A stretch of DNA of 7,094 bases from Paracoccaceae bacterium (GTDB lineage Bacteria; Pseudomonadota; Alphaproteobacteria; Rhodobacterales; Rhodobacteraceae). Below are positions 1 to 6,618 of the stretch, one piece after another (position 1 is the stretch's first letter; the number at the start of each line of letters is the position of its first letter). The position numbers were made by a program, and so were the translations under genes. The DNA lies in the NCBI GenBank assembly GCA_015485375.1, contig WFTU01000136.1, forward strand, positions 1 to 7,094. The letters run 5' to 3'. The notes under the pieces were generated by a model, which was not told the DNA's origin, ran no database searches, and saw only the letters and a program-made list of their open reading frames with translations.

Positions 1-1475
1 CCCAGTCCCCAGACCAGACCGCTCGTGCTTTTCGGTTCCGGCTCCGGCCCTGTGCTGGCCTTGCGCAAGGCGGCCTCGGCCAGTTCCGGCAGGCGCGGTC
101 CGAAACGGCTCAGCACGCGCAGGGTGGCACCCAGATCGCGGGCCATGGCTTTCGGGCCGATGTTGTCACGGATGTAGGTCTCGATCACGGGACGCGAGAC
201 CTCCCACATGTTGATATCCTCGGACAGGGTGCGGGCGACGCCCTCGACCACCACCATCGTGCGTTGCAGAAGGATCAACTCGGTGCGGGTCTGCATGCCG
301 AACTGTTCCGTCACCTCGAACAGATGCGCGAACAGACGGCCCATGGAGACCTGCCGCGCGTCATAGTCGAAAATCGGCTCGCCCACGGAACGGAGCGCCT
401 GCGCGAAGGCCTCGACATCCTGATCGGCGGGGACGTAACCCGCCTCGAAATGCACCTCGGCCACGCGGCGGTAGTCCCGTTGCAGAAAGCCGAACAGGAT
501 TTCCGCATAGACCCGGCGGGTATAGGTGTCGATCCGGCCCATGATACCGAAATCCAGCGCGATCAGATCGCCGTTCGGACCGCGCTTCAGGTTGCCCTGA
601 TGCATATCAGCATGGAAAAACCCGTCGCGCAACGCATGGGTCAGGAAGGTTTGCAGGATGCGGGTGGCGAACTCCACCGGATCCTGTCCGGTGGCGAGGA
701 TCGCCGGAATATCGCCAAGCGGAATCCCCTCGACCCATTCGGTGGTCAACACACGGCGTGCCGACAGTTCCCAGATCAGCGCGGGCACGGAGAACCCCGG
801 ATCGTTGCGGGTGTTATGCGCGAATTCATCGGCGGCCGAGGCCTCCATCCGCAGGTCCAGTTCGCCCTTCACCACACCGTGGAAATGCTCGATCACCGCG
901 CGCGGGCGCAGGCGGCGGGAGAACGGAGCGACAAACTCGATGATGGCCGCGGCGAGGTAGAACGCATCCACATCGCGCAAAAACGCCCGCTCGATCCCCG
1001 GACGCAGCACCTTCACCGCCACCACGCGACCGGATTCGCGGATCACCGCCTTGTGGACCTGTGCCAGCGAGGCGGCAGCGACCGGTTCGGAAAACTCCGA
1101 AAACACCTCGTCGATCTTAATGTCGAGTTCCTTCTCGACCTCGGCCTTGGCCACATCGGTCGGGAACGGCGGCAGCTTGTCCTGCAACACGCGCAATTCC
1201 CGCGCCAGTTCCGGCCCGACCACATCGGGACGGGTGGACATCAGCTGCCCGAACTTGATGTAGGCGGGGCCGAGCGCCGTCAGCGCCCGCAGCACCGGCG
1301 GTTGCGAGGGATCGCCGCGCAGGCCCAGCCATTGCACCGGCCAGCCGATGATCCGTGCCACGATGCGCACGGAGCGCGGGGCGTTCATCGCCTCCAGCGC
1401 CACTTTCATCGCGCCGGCGCGTTCAAAGGTGGCGCCGGTGCGGATCAGCCGCCAGATATTGTGCGGACCCCTCAT
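1..1475 (-). CDS. ubiB: UbiB, ubiquinone biosynthesis protein kinase-like ATPase (C-terminus cut by window edge)
   Basis: This is a member of the UbiB/ADCK/ABC1 atypical kinase family, which uses ATPase activity to support ubiquinone assembly at the inner membrane. The older name, 2-polyprenylphenol 6-hydroxylase, is not its enzymatic role. About 491 codons are visible. Family hallmarks in order are: the KxGQ motif (K74-F-G-Q77) in the N-terminal extension; the Ala-rich AAAS loop (133-136) that replaces a normal glycine-rich loop; the VAVK lysine (K155); the catalytic loop HADMHQGN (288-295); and the metal-binding DFG (308-310). All key residues are intact. The ATG at 1475 overlaps the TGA of ubiE as ATGA, and GGA upstream can serve as the ribosome site. 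The frame is open to base 1. Members of similar size end within a few dozen residues, so the missing part is probably the short hydrophobic C-terminal anchor. Identification is firm; subunit partners are not visible here. Confidence 0.96.
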   Translation of the reverse strand, partial: MRGPHNIWRLIRTGATFERAGAMKVALEAMNAPRSVRIVARIIGWPVQWLGLRGDPSQPPVLRALTALGPAYIKFGQLMSTRPDVVGPELARELRVLQDKLPPFPTDVAKAEVEKELDIKIDEVFSEFSEPVAAASLAQVHKAVIRESGRVVAVKVLRPGIERAFLRDVDAFYLAAAIIEFVAPFSRRLRPRAVIEHFHGVVKGELDLRMEASAADEFAHNTRNDPGFSVPALIWELSARRVLTTEWVEGIPLGDIPAILATGQDPVEFATRILQTFLTHALRDGFFHADMHQGNLKRGPNGDLIALDFGIMGRIDTYTRRVYAEILFGFLQRDYRRVAEVHFEAGYVPADQDVEAFAQALRSVGEPIFDYDARQVSMGRLFAHLFEVTEQFGMQTRTELILLQRTMVVVEGVARTLSEDINMWEVSRPVIETYIRDNIGPKAMARDLGATLRVLSRFGPRLPELAEAALRKASTGPEPEPKSTSGLVWGL

Positions 1476-2215
1476 ATTTTCCAGCCCGAATGCAGCGCTG
1501 CGATACCGAGGGACAGGTTGCGGTATTTCACCTGCTCGAACCCGCCCTTGCGGATCATGGCGGCGAATTCGTCCTGCTTGGGAAACTTGCGGATCGATTC
1601 GACCAGATACTGGTAGCTATCACGATCATTGGCGATCACCTGCCCCAGCGGCGGGATCACGTTGAAACTGTAGCGGTCATAGGCCCACTGCATCGCCGGA
1701 TTGGGAATGGTGGAGAACTCCAGACACAGGAACCGCCCGCCCGGTTTCAACACGCGGTAGGCCTCGTCAATCGCGTCCTGAATGCGGGTGACGTTACGGA
1801 TGCCGAAACTGATGGTGTAGGCGTCGAATGTGTTATCCTCGAACGGCAGGGCCATCGCATCGCCGCAAACCCAGTCGAGTTTGTCCTGCAGGCGCTCGGC
1901 CTCGGCCCTTTTGCGGCCTTCGTCGAGCATGGATTGCGTCATGTCGAACACCGTCGCATGGCCGCCACCGCGCGCGATGAAACGGAACGATATGTCGCCT
2001 GTGCCACCGGCCACATCCAGCAGTTTCATGCCCTTGCGCGGGGCCAGCCAGTCCATCATCGCGTCTTTCCAGATGCGGTGGATGCCGAGGCTCATGGCAT
2101 CGTTCATAATGTCGTATTTGGAGGCAACGTTGGTGAAAACCCCGTGGACCATTCCGGCCTTGGCGTTCTCGTCCACAGTCTTGAAACCGAAGTGGGTGGT
2201 TTTGCTGTCGCTCAT
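1472..2215 (-). CDS. ubiE: UbiE, ubiquinone/menaquinone C-methyltransferase
   Basis: This SAM-dependent methyltransferase of the UbiE/COQ5 family C-methylates the demethylated benzoquinol intermediate of ubiquinone synthesis, and demethylmenaquinone where that is made. The 247-residue length matches the family. Both family signatures are present: Y34-D-I-M-N with S42, H46 and W49, and the RVLKPGG..E.S block at 154-168. SAM-binding motif I is LDVAGGTGD (66-74), and a GDAMALPFED motif lies at 118-127. The start ATG at 2215 gives the expected N-terminus; upstream on the minus strand are AGGA and a G-run that could pair with 16S rRNA. It is the first gene of a ubiE-ubiB pair, with a four-base stop/start overlap that implies coupled translation. 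A sigma70-like promoter lies just upstream (2249-2277). Nothing is missing or odd in the protein. Confidence 0.97.
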   Translation of the reverse strand: MSDSKTTHFGFKTVDENAKAGMVHGVFTNVASKYDIMNDAMSLGIHRIWKDAMMDWLAPRKGMKLLDVAGGTGDISFRFIARGGGHATVFDMTQSMLDEGRKRAEAERLQDKLDWVCGDAMALPFEDNTFDAYTISFGIRNVTRIQDAIDEAYRVLKPGGRFLCLEFSTIPNPAMQWAYDRYSFNVIPPLGQVIANDRDSYQYLVESIRKFPKQDEFAAMIRKGGFEQVKYRNLSLGIAALHSGWKI

Positions 2216-2248
2216 ATCCTGATCCCCCGGGGGTCCGTGTTCGCAACA

Positions 2249-2277
2249 GGATTACAGGGCTTTGGCAGAAGTTACAA
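2249..2277 (-). promoter_or_regulatory. Candidate sigma70-type promoter for ubiE-ubiB
   Basis: Reading the minus strand, TTGTAA (2277-2272) and TAATCC (2254-2249) are separated by 17 bases, a good match to housekeeping -35/-10 elements. The predicted transcription start is near 2242, giving a leader of about 27 bases to the ubiE ATG. It lies in the 91-base gap after the tetR stop, where I see no convincing terminator, so read-through from tetR is also possible. The call rests on sequence resemblance only. Confidence 0.45.
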
Positions 2278-2306
2278 TTACCGACGGACAGGCCCGCACA
2301 ATGTAT

Positions 2307-2909
2307 TTACTTCGGCGCGGCCAGATAGGCGACCATCTGCAAATCCATCAGCCGTTCGCCCTCGGCCACCAGATCGAAAGCGCGGTTTTCCAGCGACCAG
2401 CGCATGGCCAGCCCCTGAATCAGCGTCAGCACCAGATAGGCGGCCGCATCGGTGTCGAGGTCCTTGCGAAACACCCCCGTTTCGACCCCTTTGGCGAACA
2501 CGCCTGCCAGCCGTTTCTGGCGACCGGACATCAGGTTGGCGAAAATCTGGCGCAGGGTCTCGTTCTGGGCGTGCAGTTCACGCGAAAACAGGATCGCGGG
2601 CACGGCGGGGGTGGTCTTGATAAAATTCAGTTGCGCGCTGACCATCTGGCGCAGCAGGTCCGCCGGACCGGCCTGCGTATCGACCGAGGTGCGGGCACCC
2701 ATCAGCTTGCAAACCCGTTCCGCCACGCTTTCCCAGATCGCGTCCTTGGTCGGGAAATGCCGGAAGATCGCGGGTTGCGAGATGCCGATCTCGGTCGCCA
2801 GCTGCTCGGTGGTCAGGCGGTCGGGGCCGATGTCGGCGGCCAGACGGATGGCGGTATCGACGATTTCCGCCTTGCGTTCGGGGGCGGATTTGCGGGTTCT
2901 TACAGTCAT
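2307..2909 (-). CDS. TetR/AcrR-family transcriptional regulator, ligand unknown
   Basis: This 200-residue protein has a TetR architecture. An N-terminal three-helix DNA-binding domain covers about residues 12-60, with the helix-turn-helix TTEQLATEIGISQPAIFRHF at 33-52. It is followed by an all-helical C-terminal domain for ligand binding and dimerisation. The C-terminal part does not let me name the inducer. I chose the ATG at 2909 because AAAGG lies seven bases upstream and the conserved domain begins shortly after it. A 13-residue longer reading from a TTG at 2948 would run across the putative -10 and operator and has no support. No efflux pump, transporter or oxidoreductase target sits beside it; the neighbours are a helicase gene (upstream) and ubiE (downstream), all in the same direction. 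A palindrome in its own promoter suggests autorepression. The family is certain; targets and effector are unknown. Confidence 0.9.
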   Translation of the reverse strand: MTVRTRKSAPERKAEIVDTAIRLAADIGPDRLTTEQLATEIGISQPAIFRHFPTKDAIWESVAERVCKLMGARTSVDTQAGPADLLRQMVSAQLNFIKTTPAVPAILFSRELHAQNETLRQIFANLMSGRQKRLAGVFAKGVETGVFRKDLDTDAAAYLVLTLIQGLAMRWSLENRAFDLVAEGERLMDLQMVAYLAAPK

Positions 2910-2946
2910 GGCCAGCCTTTTGCGCTTGGTTGCCGCTATGCCCTGC

Positions 2947-2976
2947 AAGTTAGTGCATGCTAATCGCGCATTTCAA
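2947..2976 (-). promoter_or_regulatory. Candidate promoter of the tetR-family gene
   Basis: On the minus strand TTGAAA (2976-2971) and TAACTT (2952-2947) are separated by 18 bases. This would start transcription near 2940, about 30 bases before the ATG at 2909. Part of the spacer and the -10 are covered by the inverted repeat at 2950-2963, which fits repression by blocking RNA polymerase. This is inferred from sequence only. Confidence 0.4.
2950..2963. promoter_or_regulatory. Candidate TetR operator, TTAG-N6-CTAA inverted repeat
   Basis: The sequence TTAGTGCATGCTAA has perfect four-base outer arms (TTAG/CTAA) around a six-base centre. It lies 41 bases upstream of the TetR-family start and overlaps that gene's predicted -10 and spacer. 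Small AT-edged palindromes in the regulator's own promoter are typical TetR binding sites. I did not see a second copy of this arrangement elsewhere in the window, so the only visible target is the regulator gene itself (plus anything transcribed through from it). Confidence 0.45.
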
Positions 2977-2988
2977 GGAACAATTTGT

Positions 2989-4746
2989 TTACTGCTTCCT
3001 GTCTTTCTTTTTCGGCCGCTTTTTCTTGCCGGATTTCGGCTTGTCGAAATCCTTCTTGCGCGGCTTGCCACCCGGTTTCCCGTCTGGCTTGCCACGGTGC
3101 GGCTTGCGGCCCTTGAAGGGCTTGCGTTCCTGCGGGGCGTTTTTCACCACGTCGGGAATGCCGTCGATGCGGCTGATGGAGATGGACTTCTCCAGCTTCA
3201 TTTCCGGCCCGATGGCGTTGACAAACCGTTCGGCGGCTTTCGGGGAAATCTCCACATAGCTGACCATCTGCTGGATACGGATGGAGCCGATCTCGCCCTT
3301 TTTCAGCTTGCCGTTCTTGGCCAGCATCGGCAGCATCCAGCGCGGCTCGGCGTTCTGTTTGTGCCCGATGGAGAGCGAGAACCAGACCCCGCCGTCGAAA
3401 TCGTTGCGCTGGCGCGGTTTGTTGTCGGCCTCGGACGGGGCGCGCAGTTCCTCGGGGGCGGAGCGGCCCTTGCGATAGGCCTTGACCAGCGCGCCGGCAA
3501 TCTGCTGGGCGCCGAAACGGTTCAGCAGATCCTGCGCGAATTCGGCTTCGGCCTCGTTCAGCGGTTCGTTCAGCGTCGCGTCCTGCAATATCCGTTCGTC
3601 GTCGCGGCGCAGCACATCGTCGGCGCTCGGCGGCGTGTCCCATGTGGCGTTGACCTTGGCGTTCTGCAGCAGGCGTTCGGTGCGGCGGCGCGAGCGCACG
3701 GGCACGATCAGCGCGCTGACCCCCTTGCGACCCGCACGGCCGGTACGGCCCGAACGGTGCAGCAGGCTTTCGCGGTTTTTCGGCAGGTCGGCGTGGATCA
3801 CCAGTTCCAGATTGGGCAGGTCGATCCCGCGCGCGGCCACATCGGTGGCCACACAAACGCGCGCGCGCCCGTCGCGCATCGCCTGAAGCGCATGGGTGCG
3901 CTCGTTCTGCGACAGCTCGCCGGACAGGGCCACGACGGAAAAACCGCGGTTGGTCAGGCGGGTGGTCAGGTGGTTCACGGCGGCGCGGGTGTTGCAGAAC
4001 ACGATGGCGTTTTGCGCCTCGTAGTATCGCAACACGTTGATGATCGCGTTTTCCTCGTCGTTATGGGCAACGGTCAGGGCGCGGTATTCGATATCCACAT
4101 GCTGTTTCTGCTCGGCCTCGGTTTTCACCCGCACGGCGTCGCGCTGGTAGCGTTCCGCCAGACTGGCAATGGAGCGCGGGACGGTGGCGGAGAACAGCAG
4201 CGTGCGGCGGTCCTCCGGCGCGGCGCCGAGGATGAATTCCAGTTCATCGCGGAACCCGAGGTCCAGCATCTCGTCCGCCTCGTCCAGCACCACGGCGCGG
4301 ATCATCGACAGATCGAGCGAACGGCGCTCGATATGGTCGCGCAAACGTCCCGGCGTGCCGACAACGATCTGCGCGCCGCGTTCCAGCGTGCGCCGTTCGG
4401 CACGGTAGTCCATGCCGCCGACACAGGAGGCAATCGTCGCGCCGGTGCCTTCATACAGCCATTCCAGTTCGCGCTTCACCTGCAACGCCAGCTCGCGCGT
4501 CGGCGCGATGGCCAAAGCAACGGGAGCGGGAACGTAAGCGAACTTTTCGGCCTCGCCCAACAGGGTCGGCGCGATGGCCAGCCCGAAAGCCACGGTCTTG
4601 CCCGATCCGGTCTGCGCGGAAACCAGCAGGTCGGCGTCTTCCAGTCCGGGGGCCAGCACGGCGTGCTGCACGGGGGTCATATCGGCGTATCCGCGTTTTT
4701 CCAACGCTTGCGCCAGCGTCGGGTGGACGCTTGTAGTCTCGGTCAT
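2989..4746 (-). CDS. DEAD-box ATP-dependent RNA helicase with DbpA-like C-terminal domain and basic tail
   Basis: This is a 585-residue superfamily 2 RNA helicase that unwinds short RNA duplexes using ATP. Helicase motifs appear in order: Q motif ending at Q27; motif I AQTGSGKT (44-51); Ia PTREL (82-86); Ib TPGR (131-134); II DEAD (155-158); III SAT (186-188); V ATDVAARGID (300-309); VI HRSGRTGR (330-337). Residues about 452-530 resemble the DbpA-type RNA-binding domain found in DeaD/CsdA and DbpA. From about 540 to the end the protein is Lys/Arg/Gly/Pro-rich and probably disordered, suited to holding RNA. It is closest in layout to DeaD/CsdA proteins, which act in ribosome assembly, cold adaptation and mRNA decay, but it is shorter than the enterobacterial enzyme, so I give no symbol. 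The ATG at 4746 follows a purine-rich GAAAGAGA. The gene stands alone, with a hairpin-rich region upstream (4781-4844). Confidence 0.95.
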   Translation of the reverse strand: MTETTSVHPTLAQALEKRGYADMTPVQHAVLAPGLEDADLLVSAQTGSGKTVAFGLAIAPTLLGEAEKFAYVPAPVALAIAPTRELALQVKRELEWLYEGTGATIASCVGGMDYRAERRTLERGAQIVVGTPGRLRDHIERRSLDLSMIRAVVLDEADEMLDLGFRDELEFILGAAPEDRRTLLFSATVPRSIASLAERYQRDAVRVKTEAEQKQHVDIEYRALTVAHNDEENAIINVLRYYEAQNAIVFCNTRAAVNHLTTRLTNRGFSVVALSGELSQNERTHALQAMRDGRARVCVATDVAARGIDLPNLELVIHADLPKNRESLLHRSGRTGRAGRKGVSALIVPVRSRRRTERLLQNAKVNATWDTPPSADDVLRRDDERILQDATLNEPLNEAEAEFAQDLLNRFGAQQIAGALVKAYRKGRSAPEELRAPSEADNKPRQRNDFDGGVWFSLSIGHKQNAEPRWMLPMLAKNGKLKKGEIGSIRIQQMVSYVEISPKAAERFVNAIGPEMKLEKSISISRIDGIPDVVKNAPQERKPFKGRKPHRGKPDGKPGGKPRKKDFDKPKSGKKKRPKKKDRKQ

Positions 4747-4780
4747 TTTATTCTCTTTCGGAATACGGGTCGCGGATCGG

Positions 4781-4844
4781 GCGCGGCAGGGGTGCCGCGC
4801 GGGGTTTCGCCGCGAAACAATGGATTTGCGCGGCTTCTAGCCGC
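4781..4844 (-). promoter_or_regulatory. Three tandem inverted repeats upstream of the helicase gene (possible structured 5' leader)
   Basis: Three back-to-back stem-loops can be drawn in the 126-base gap between the kinase stop and the helicase ATG. In plus coordinates they are: 4830-4844, stem GCGGCT/AGCCGC with a 3-base loop; 4804-4818, stem GTTTCG/CGAAAC with a 3-base loop; and 4781-4800, a perfect 8-bp stem GCGCGGCA/TGCCGCGC with a 4-base loop. The last ends 34 bases before the ATG. A TATACA hexamer on the minus strand (4862-4857) could be a -10 starting RNA near 4850, which would put all three stems in the mRNA leader, but its -35 is poor. None is followed by a U-run, so they are poor intrinsic terminators for the kinase gene, although that remains an alternative. 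Confidence 0.4.
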
Positions 4845-4872
4845 AAACGCCGCCAATGTATAGGGGCGCAGG

Positions 4873-5865
4873 CTAAACCAGCCCTTCGGCGGCAAACAAC
4901 GCGCCGAGATCGGCCTCGGGGCGCGCGCCGATATGGCTGATCACCTCGCCCGCCGCAACGCAGCCCATGCGCCCGCAGGTCAGGTAGTCGCGATTGTTGA
5001 TCAGGCCGTAGAAGAAGCCGGAGGCAAACAGATCCCCCGCGCCGGTCGCGTCCTCCACACGGGTCTCGGTCGCCGGCGCATGGATTTCCTGCCCGCCGTT
5101 GGCGATATAGGCCCCGCGCTCGCCCACAGTGCAGGCGACGGTTTCCACATCGGCGGCGGCCAAGGTCATGGCAACGCTCAGGTCTTCGGTCTGGTACAGG
5201 GATTTCAGCTCGTGTTCGTTGCAGAACAGCAGGTCGATATCGGCGCGGATCATCGCCAGAAACGCATCGCGGTGCCGCTCGACACAGAACGGGTCGGACA
5301 GGGTGATGGAGACCTTGCCCCCCGCCCCGCGACAGGCGCTGATCGCCTTGGCAAAGGCCGCGTGGCTTTCGGGGCCGTCGAAACGGTAGCCCTCCAGATA
5401 CAGCCACTCGGTATCGGCCATCATGCCTTCGTCGATGTCGTCCTCGGTCAGGAATTCCGACACGCCGAGGTAGGTATTCATCGACCGCTCCCCGTCCGGC
5501 GTCACCAGAATCATCGAGCGTCCGGTCTCGTCGGAATGGCCCTTCGGCGCCAGCGGCGTTTCGAAAACCGCCCCTTGCGCGCGGATGTCATGCGCGAAAA
5601 TCGCGCCGAGCTGGTCGTCCTTGATCTTGGAGACATAGGCCGTCGGCACCTTCAGCATCGCAAGGCCGGCAATGGTGTTCGCCGCGGAACCGCCGGAGAT
5701 TTCCTTCGCCGGACCCATGGCGGTATACAGCTCGTTCGCCCGCGCCGTGTCGATCAGCTGCATGATACCCTTCTCGACTCCGTTATCGGTCAGGAAGTCC
5801 TCTTCGATATGGGCAAGAACGTCTACGATGGCATTGCCGATACCGACAACCTGATACTTTTTCAT
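4873..5865 (-). CDS. PfkB-family carbohydrate/nucleoside kinase, probable adenosine kinase
   Basis: This 330-residue ribokinase-fold (PfkB) enzyme transfers phosphate from ATP to a sugar or nucleoside hydroxyl. The visible signatures are: an N-terminal substrate-side segment GIGNAIVDV (8-16); the GGSAANT motif (58-64); the NxxE motif N216-E-H-E219 that helps bind Mg/phosphate; and the anion-hole/catalytic DATGAGD (272-278), with D278 as the expected general base. Length and motifs match alphaproteobacterial proteins commonly called adenosine kinase (adenosine to AMP, purine salvage in the cytoplasm). Substrate choice within PfkB is hard to read from sequence, so adenosine is probable, not proven; ribokinase or another nucleoside kinase are alternatives. 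The ATG at 5865 overlaps the nth TGA as ATGA, and GAGGA about nine bases upstream is a usable ribosome site inside nth. It is therefore the second gene of an nth-kinase pair, probably made from the nth transcript. Confidence 0.88.
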   Translation of the reverse strand: MKKYQVVGIGNAIVDVLAHIEEDFLTDNGVEKGIMQLIDTARANELYTAMGPAKEISGGSAANTIAGLAMLKVPTAYVSKIKDDQLGAIFAHDIRAQGAVFETPLAPKGHSDETGRSMILVTPDGERSMNTYLGVSEFLTEDDIDEGMMADTEWLYLEGYRFDGPESHAAFAKAISACRGAGGKVSITLSDPFCVERHRDAFLAMIRADIDLLFCNEHELKSLYQTEDLSVAMTLAAADVETVACTVGERGAYIANGGQEIHAPATETRVEDATGAGDLFASGFFYGLINNRDYLTCGRMGCVAAGEVISHIGARPEADLGALFAAEGLV

Positions 5866-6506
5866 ATTGTTTTATCCTCGGAATGGCACAGGTCGGCTAT
5901 GATACAATTCGCGCAAACCGGTTTTCTGGCTTTGCATATATACCGCCCGTGCAGAATCATCCAGTGGTGGGCGTGCTGCTGGAATTCGACCGGCACGTTG
6001 TCCTCGATCGCGCGTTCCACGGCCAGCACATCCTTGCCTGCCGCCACGCCGGTGCGGTTGCCGAAGCGGAAGATATGGGTGTCCACCGCCTGCGCCGGAT
6101 AGTGGAACCACATGTTCAGCACCACATTCGCGGTCTTGCGCCCCACCCCCGGCAGGCTGACCAGCGCGGCGCGCGAGGACGGAACCTCGCTGTTGTATTC
6201 ATCGACCAGAATCCGGCTGAGTTTTATGACGTTCTTTGCCTTGTTGCGGAACAGGCCGATGGTCTTGATGTGCTCGATCAGACCTTCCTCGCCCAGCGCC
6301 AGCATCTTTTCCGGCGTGTCGGCGATCTTGAACAGGTCCTTCGTCGCCTTGTTCACGCCGACATCGGTCGCCTGCGCCGAAAGCGCCACCGCCACCACGA
6401 GGGTATAGGCGTTGACGTGCTCCAGCTCCCCCTTCGGTTCCGGCTCGCTGGCCTGGAAACGGCGGAAGATTTCCTTGATGGTCATATAGTCGAGTTGCGC
6501 GATCAT
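5862..6506 (-). CDS. nth: Endonuclease III, DNA glycosylase/AP lyase for oxidised pyrimidines
   Basis: Nth starts base-excision repair by removing oxidised pyrimidines and nicking the abasic site by beta-elimination. From the ATG at 6506 the protein has 214 residues, close to the E. coli enzyme (211). The helix-hairpin-helix LPGVGRKTA (118-126) carries the Schiff-base lysine K124. The catalytic aspartate is D142 in VDTHIFR. The [4Fe-4S] cluster ligands are C191, C198, C201 and C207, with the exact C-x6-C-x2-C-x5-C spacing of the family. I chose 6506 because AGGTGG/GGAGG precedes it and the resulting N-terminus fits the family; a TTG at 6548 would add 14 unsupported residues, and M8 (6485) would trim conserved sequence. 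Its stop overlaps the kinase start by four bases. It faces the Ada-like repair gene across a 112-base spacer. No defect is seen. Confidence 0.96.
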   Translation of the reverse strand: MIAQLDYMTIKEIFRRFQASEPEPKGELEHVNAYTLVVAVALSAQATDVGVNKATKDLFKIADTPEKMLALGEEGLIEHIKTIGLFRNKAKNVIKLSRILVDEYNSEVPSSRAALVSLPGVGRKTANVVLNMWFHYPAQAVDTHIFRFGNRTGVAAGKDVLAVERAIEDNVPVEFQQHAHHWMILHGRYICKARKPVCANCIIADLCHSEDKTI

Positions 6507-6618
6507 GGCCTCCACCTGCCATGATGCCGGAAGCCTTGGCAAGCCCAATGCGCAGGATTCGGGTGGCGGTCGGGTGCATTTGCGCTAGATTGGTCATTCA
6601 GGCGACAGAAGGTGCGGA
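6507..6618. promoter_or_regulatory. Divergent intergenic region between nth and the Ada-like gene
   Basis: This 112-base spacer must hold the promoters for both the leftward nth-kinase pair and the rightward Ada-like gene. I see no strong -35/-10 pair in either direction. Notable elements are a short symmetric CTTG-G-CAAG (6535-6543), a GATTC site (6556-6560 area) of the type methylated by CcrM in alphaproteobacteria, and TTGCGCTAGATT (6580-6591). The reverse complement of the last contains AGCGCA and resembles the E. coli Ada box but has one base fewer between its AAT and GCAA halves. None of these is strong enough for a specific call. Confidence 0.4.

Noticed and set aside
264..1616. A 450-codon plus-strand open frame opposite ubiB
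   Set aside because: It is antisense to an intact UbiB with all catalytic motifs. The translation is Arg/His/Gln-rich without a domain and has no supporting ribosome site.
2224..2233. A 10-base palindrome CCCCCGGGGG just upstream of the ubiE ATG, covering the G-rich ribosome-site region
   Set aside because: With a minimal loop only three base pairs can form, so it is not a credible attenuator hairpin. It is more likely chance in GC-rich DNA.
2290..2306. Possible terminator after the TetR gene (CGGG/TCCG-type stem)
   Set aside because: It has only about four pairs including a wobble and no U-tract, so it is not a supported intrinsic terminator.
1355..2620. A 421-codon plus-strand open frame opposite ubiE, the end of tetR and the start of ubiB
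   Set aside because: It crosses gene boundaries and an intergenic promoter region, and no protein family is recognisable. It is a GC-driven shadow frame.
2910..2948. Extension of the TetR protein to a TTG start at 2948
   Set aside because: The extra 13 residues are not family-like, the TTG lies inside the predicted -10 element, and the ATG at 2909 has a good ribosome site.
2979..2989. Odd-length palindrome AACAA-T-TTGTT at the helicase stop codon
   Set aside because: It is only five AT-rich base pairs per arm with no loop, is not followed by a U-run, and overlaps the stop codon. It could be a second operator half but is too weak to call as a site or terminator.
2452..4863. An 803-codon open frame on the plus strand opposite the helicase and part of the TetR gene
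   Set aside because: It is a mirror of a GC-rich gene: the reverse strand of codons with strong third-base G/C bias rarely contains stops. Its translation has no recognisable domain and is biased to Arg/His/Gln/Gly, while the minus strand encodes a complete DEAD-box helicase.
4933..6102. A 389-codon plus-strand open frame opposite the kinase and part of nth
   Set aside because: It spans two well-defined minus-strand genes, has an antisense-like composition and shows no recognisable family.
6507..6548. Extension of endonuclease III to a TTG start at 6548
   Set aside because: It gives an N-terminus longer than the family norm with no ribosome site. The ATG at 6506 has an AGGTGG/GGAGG site and gives the expected length.
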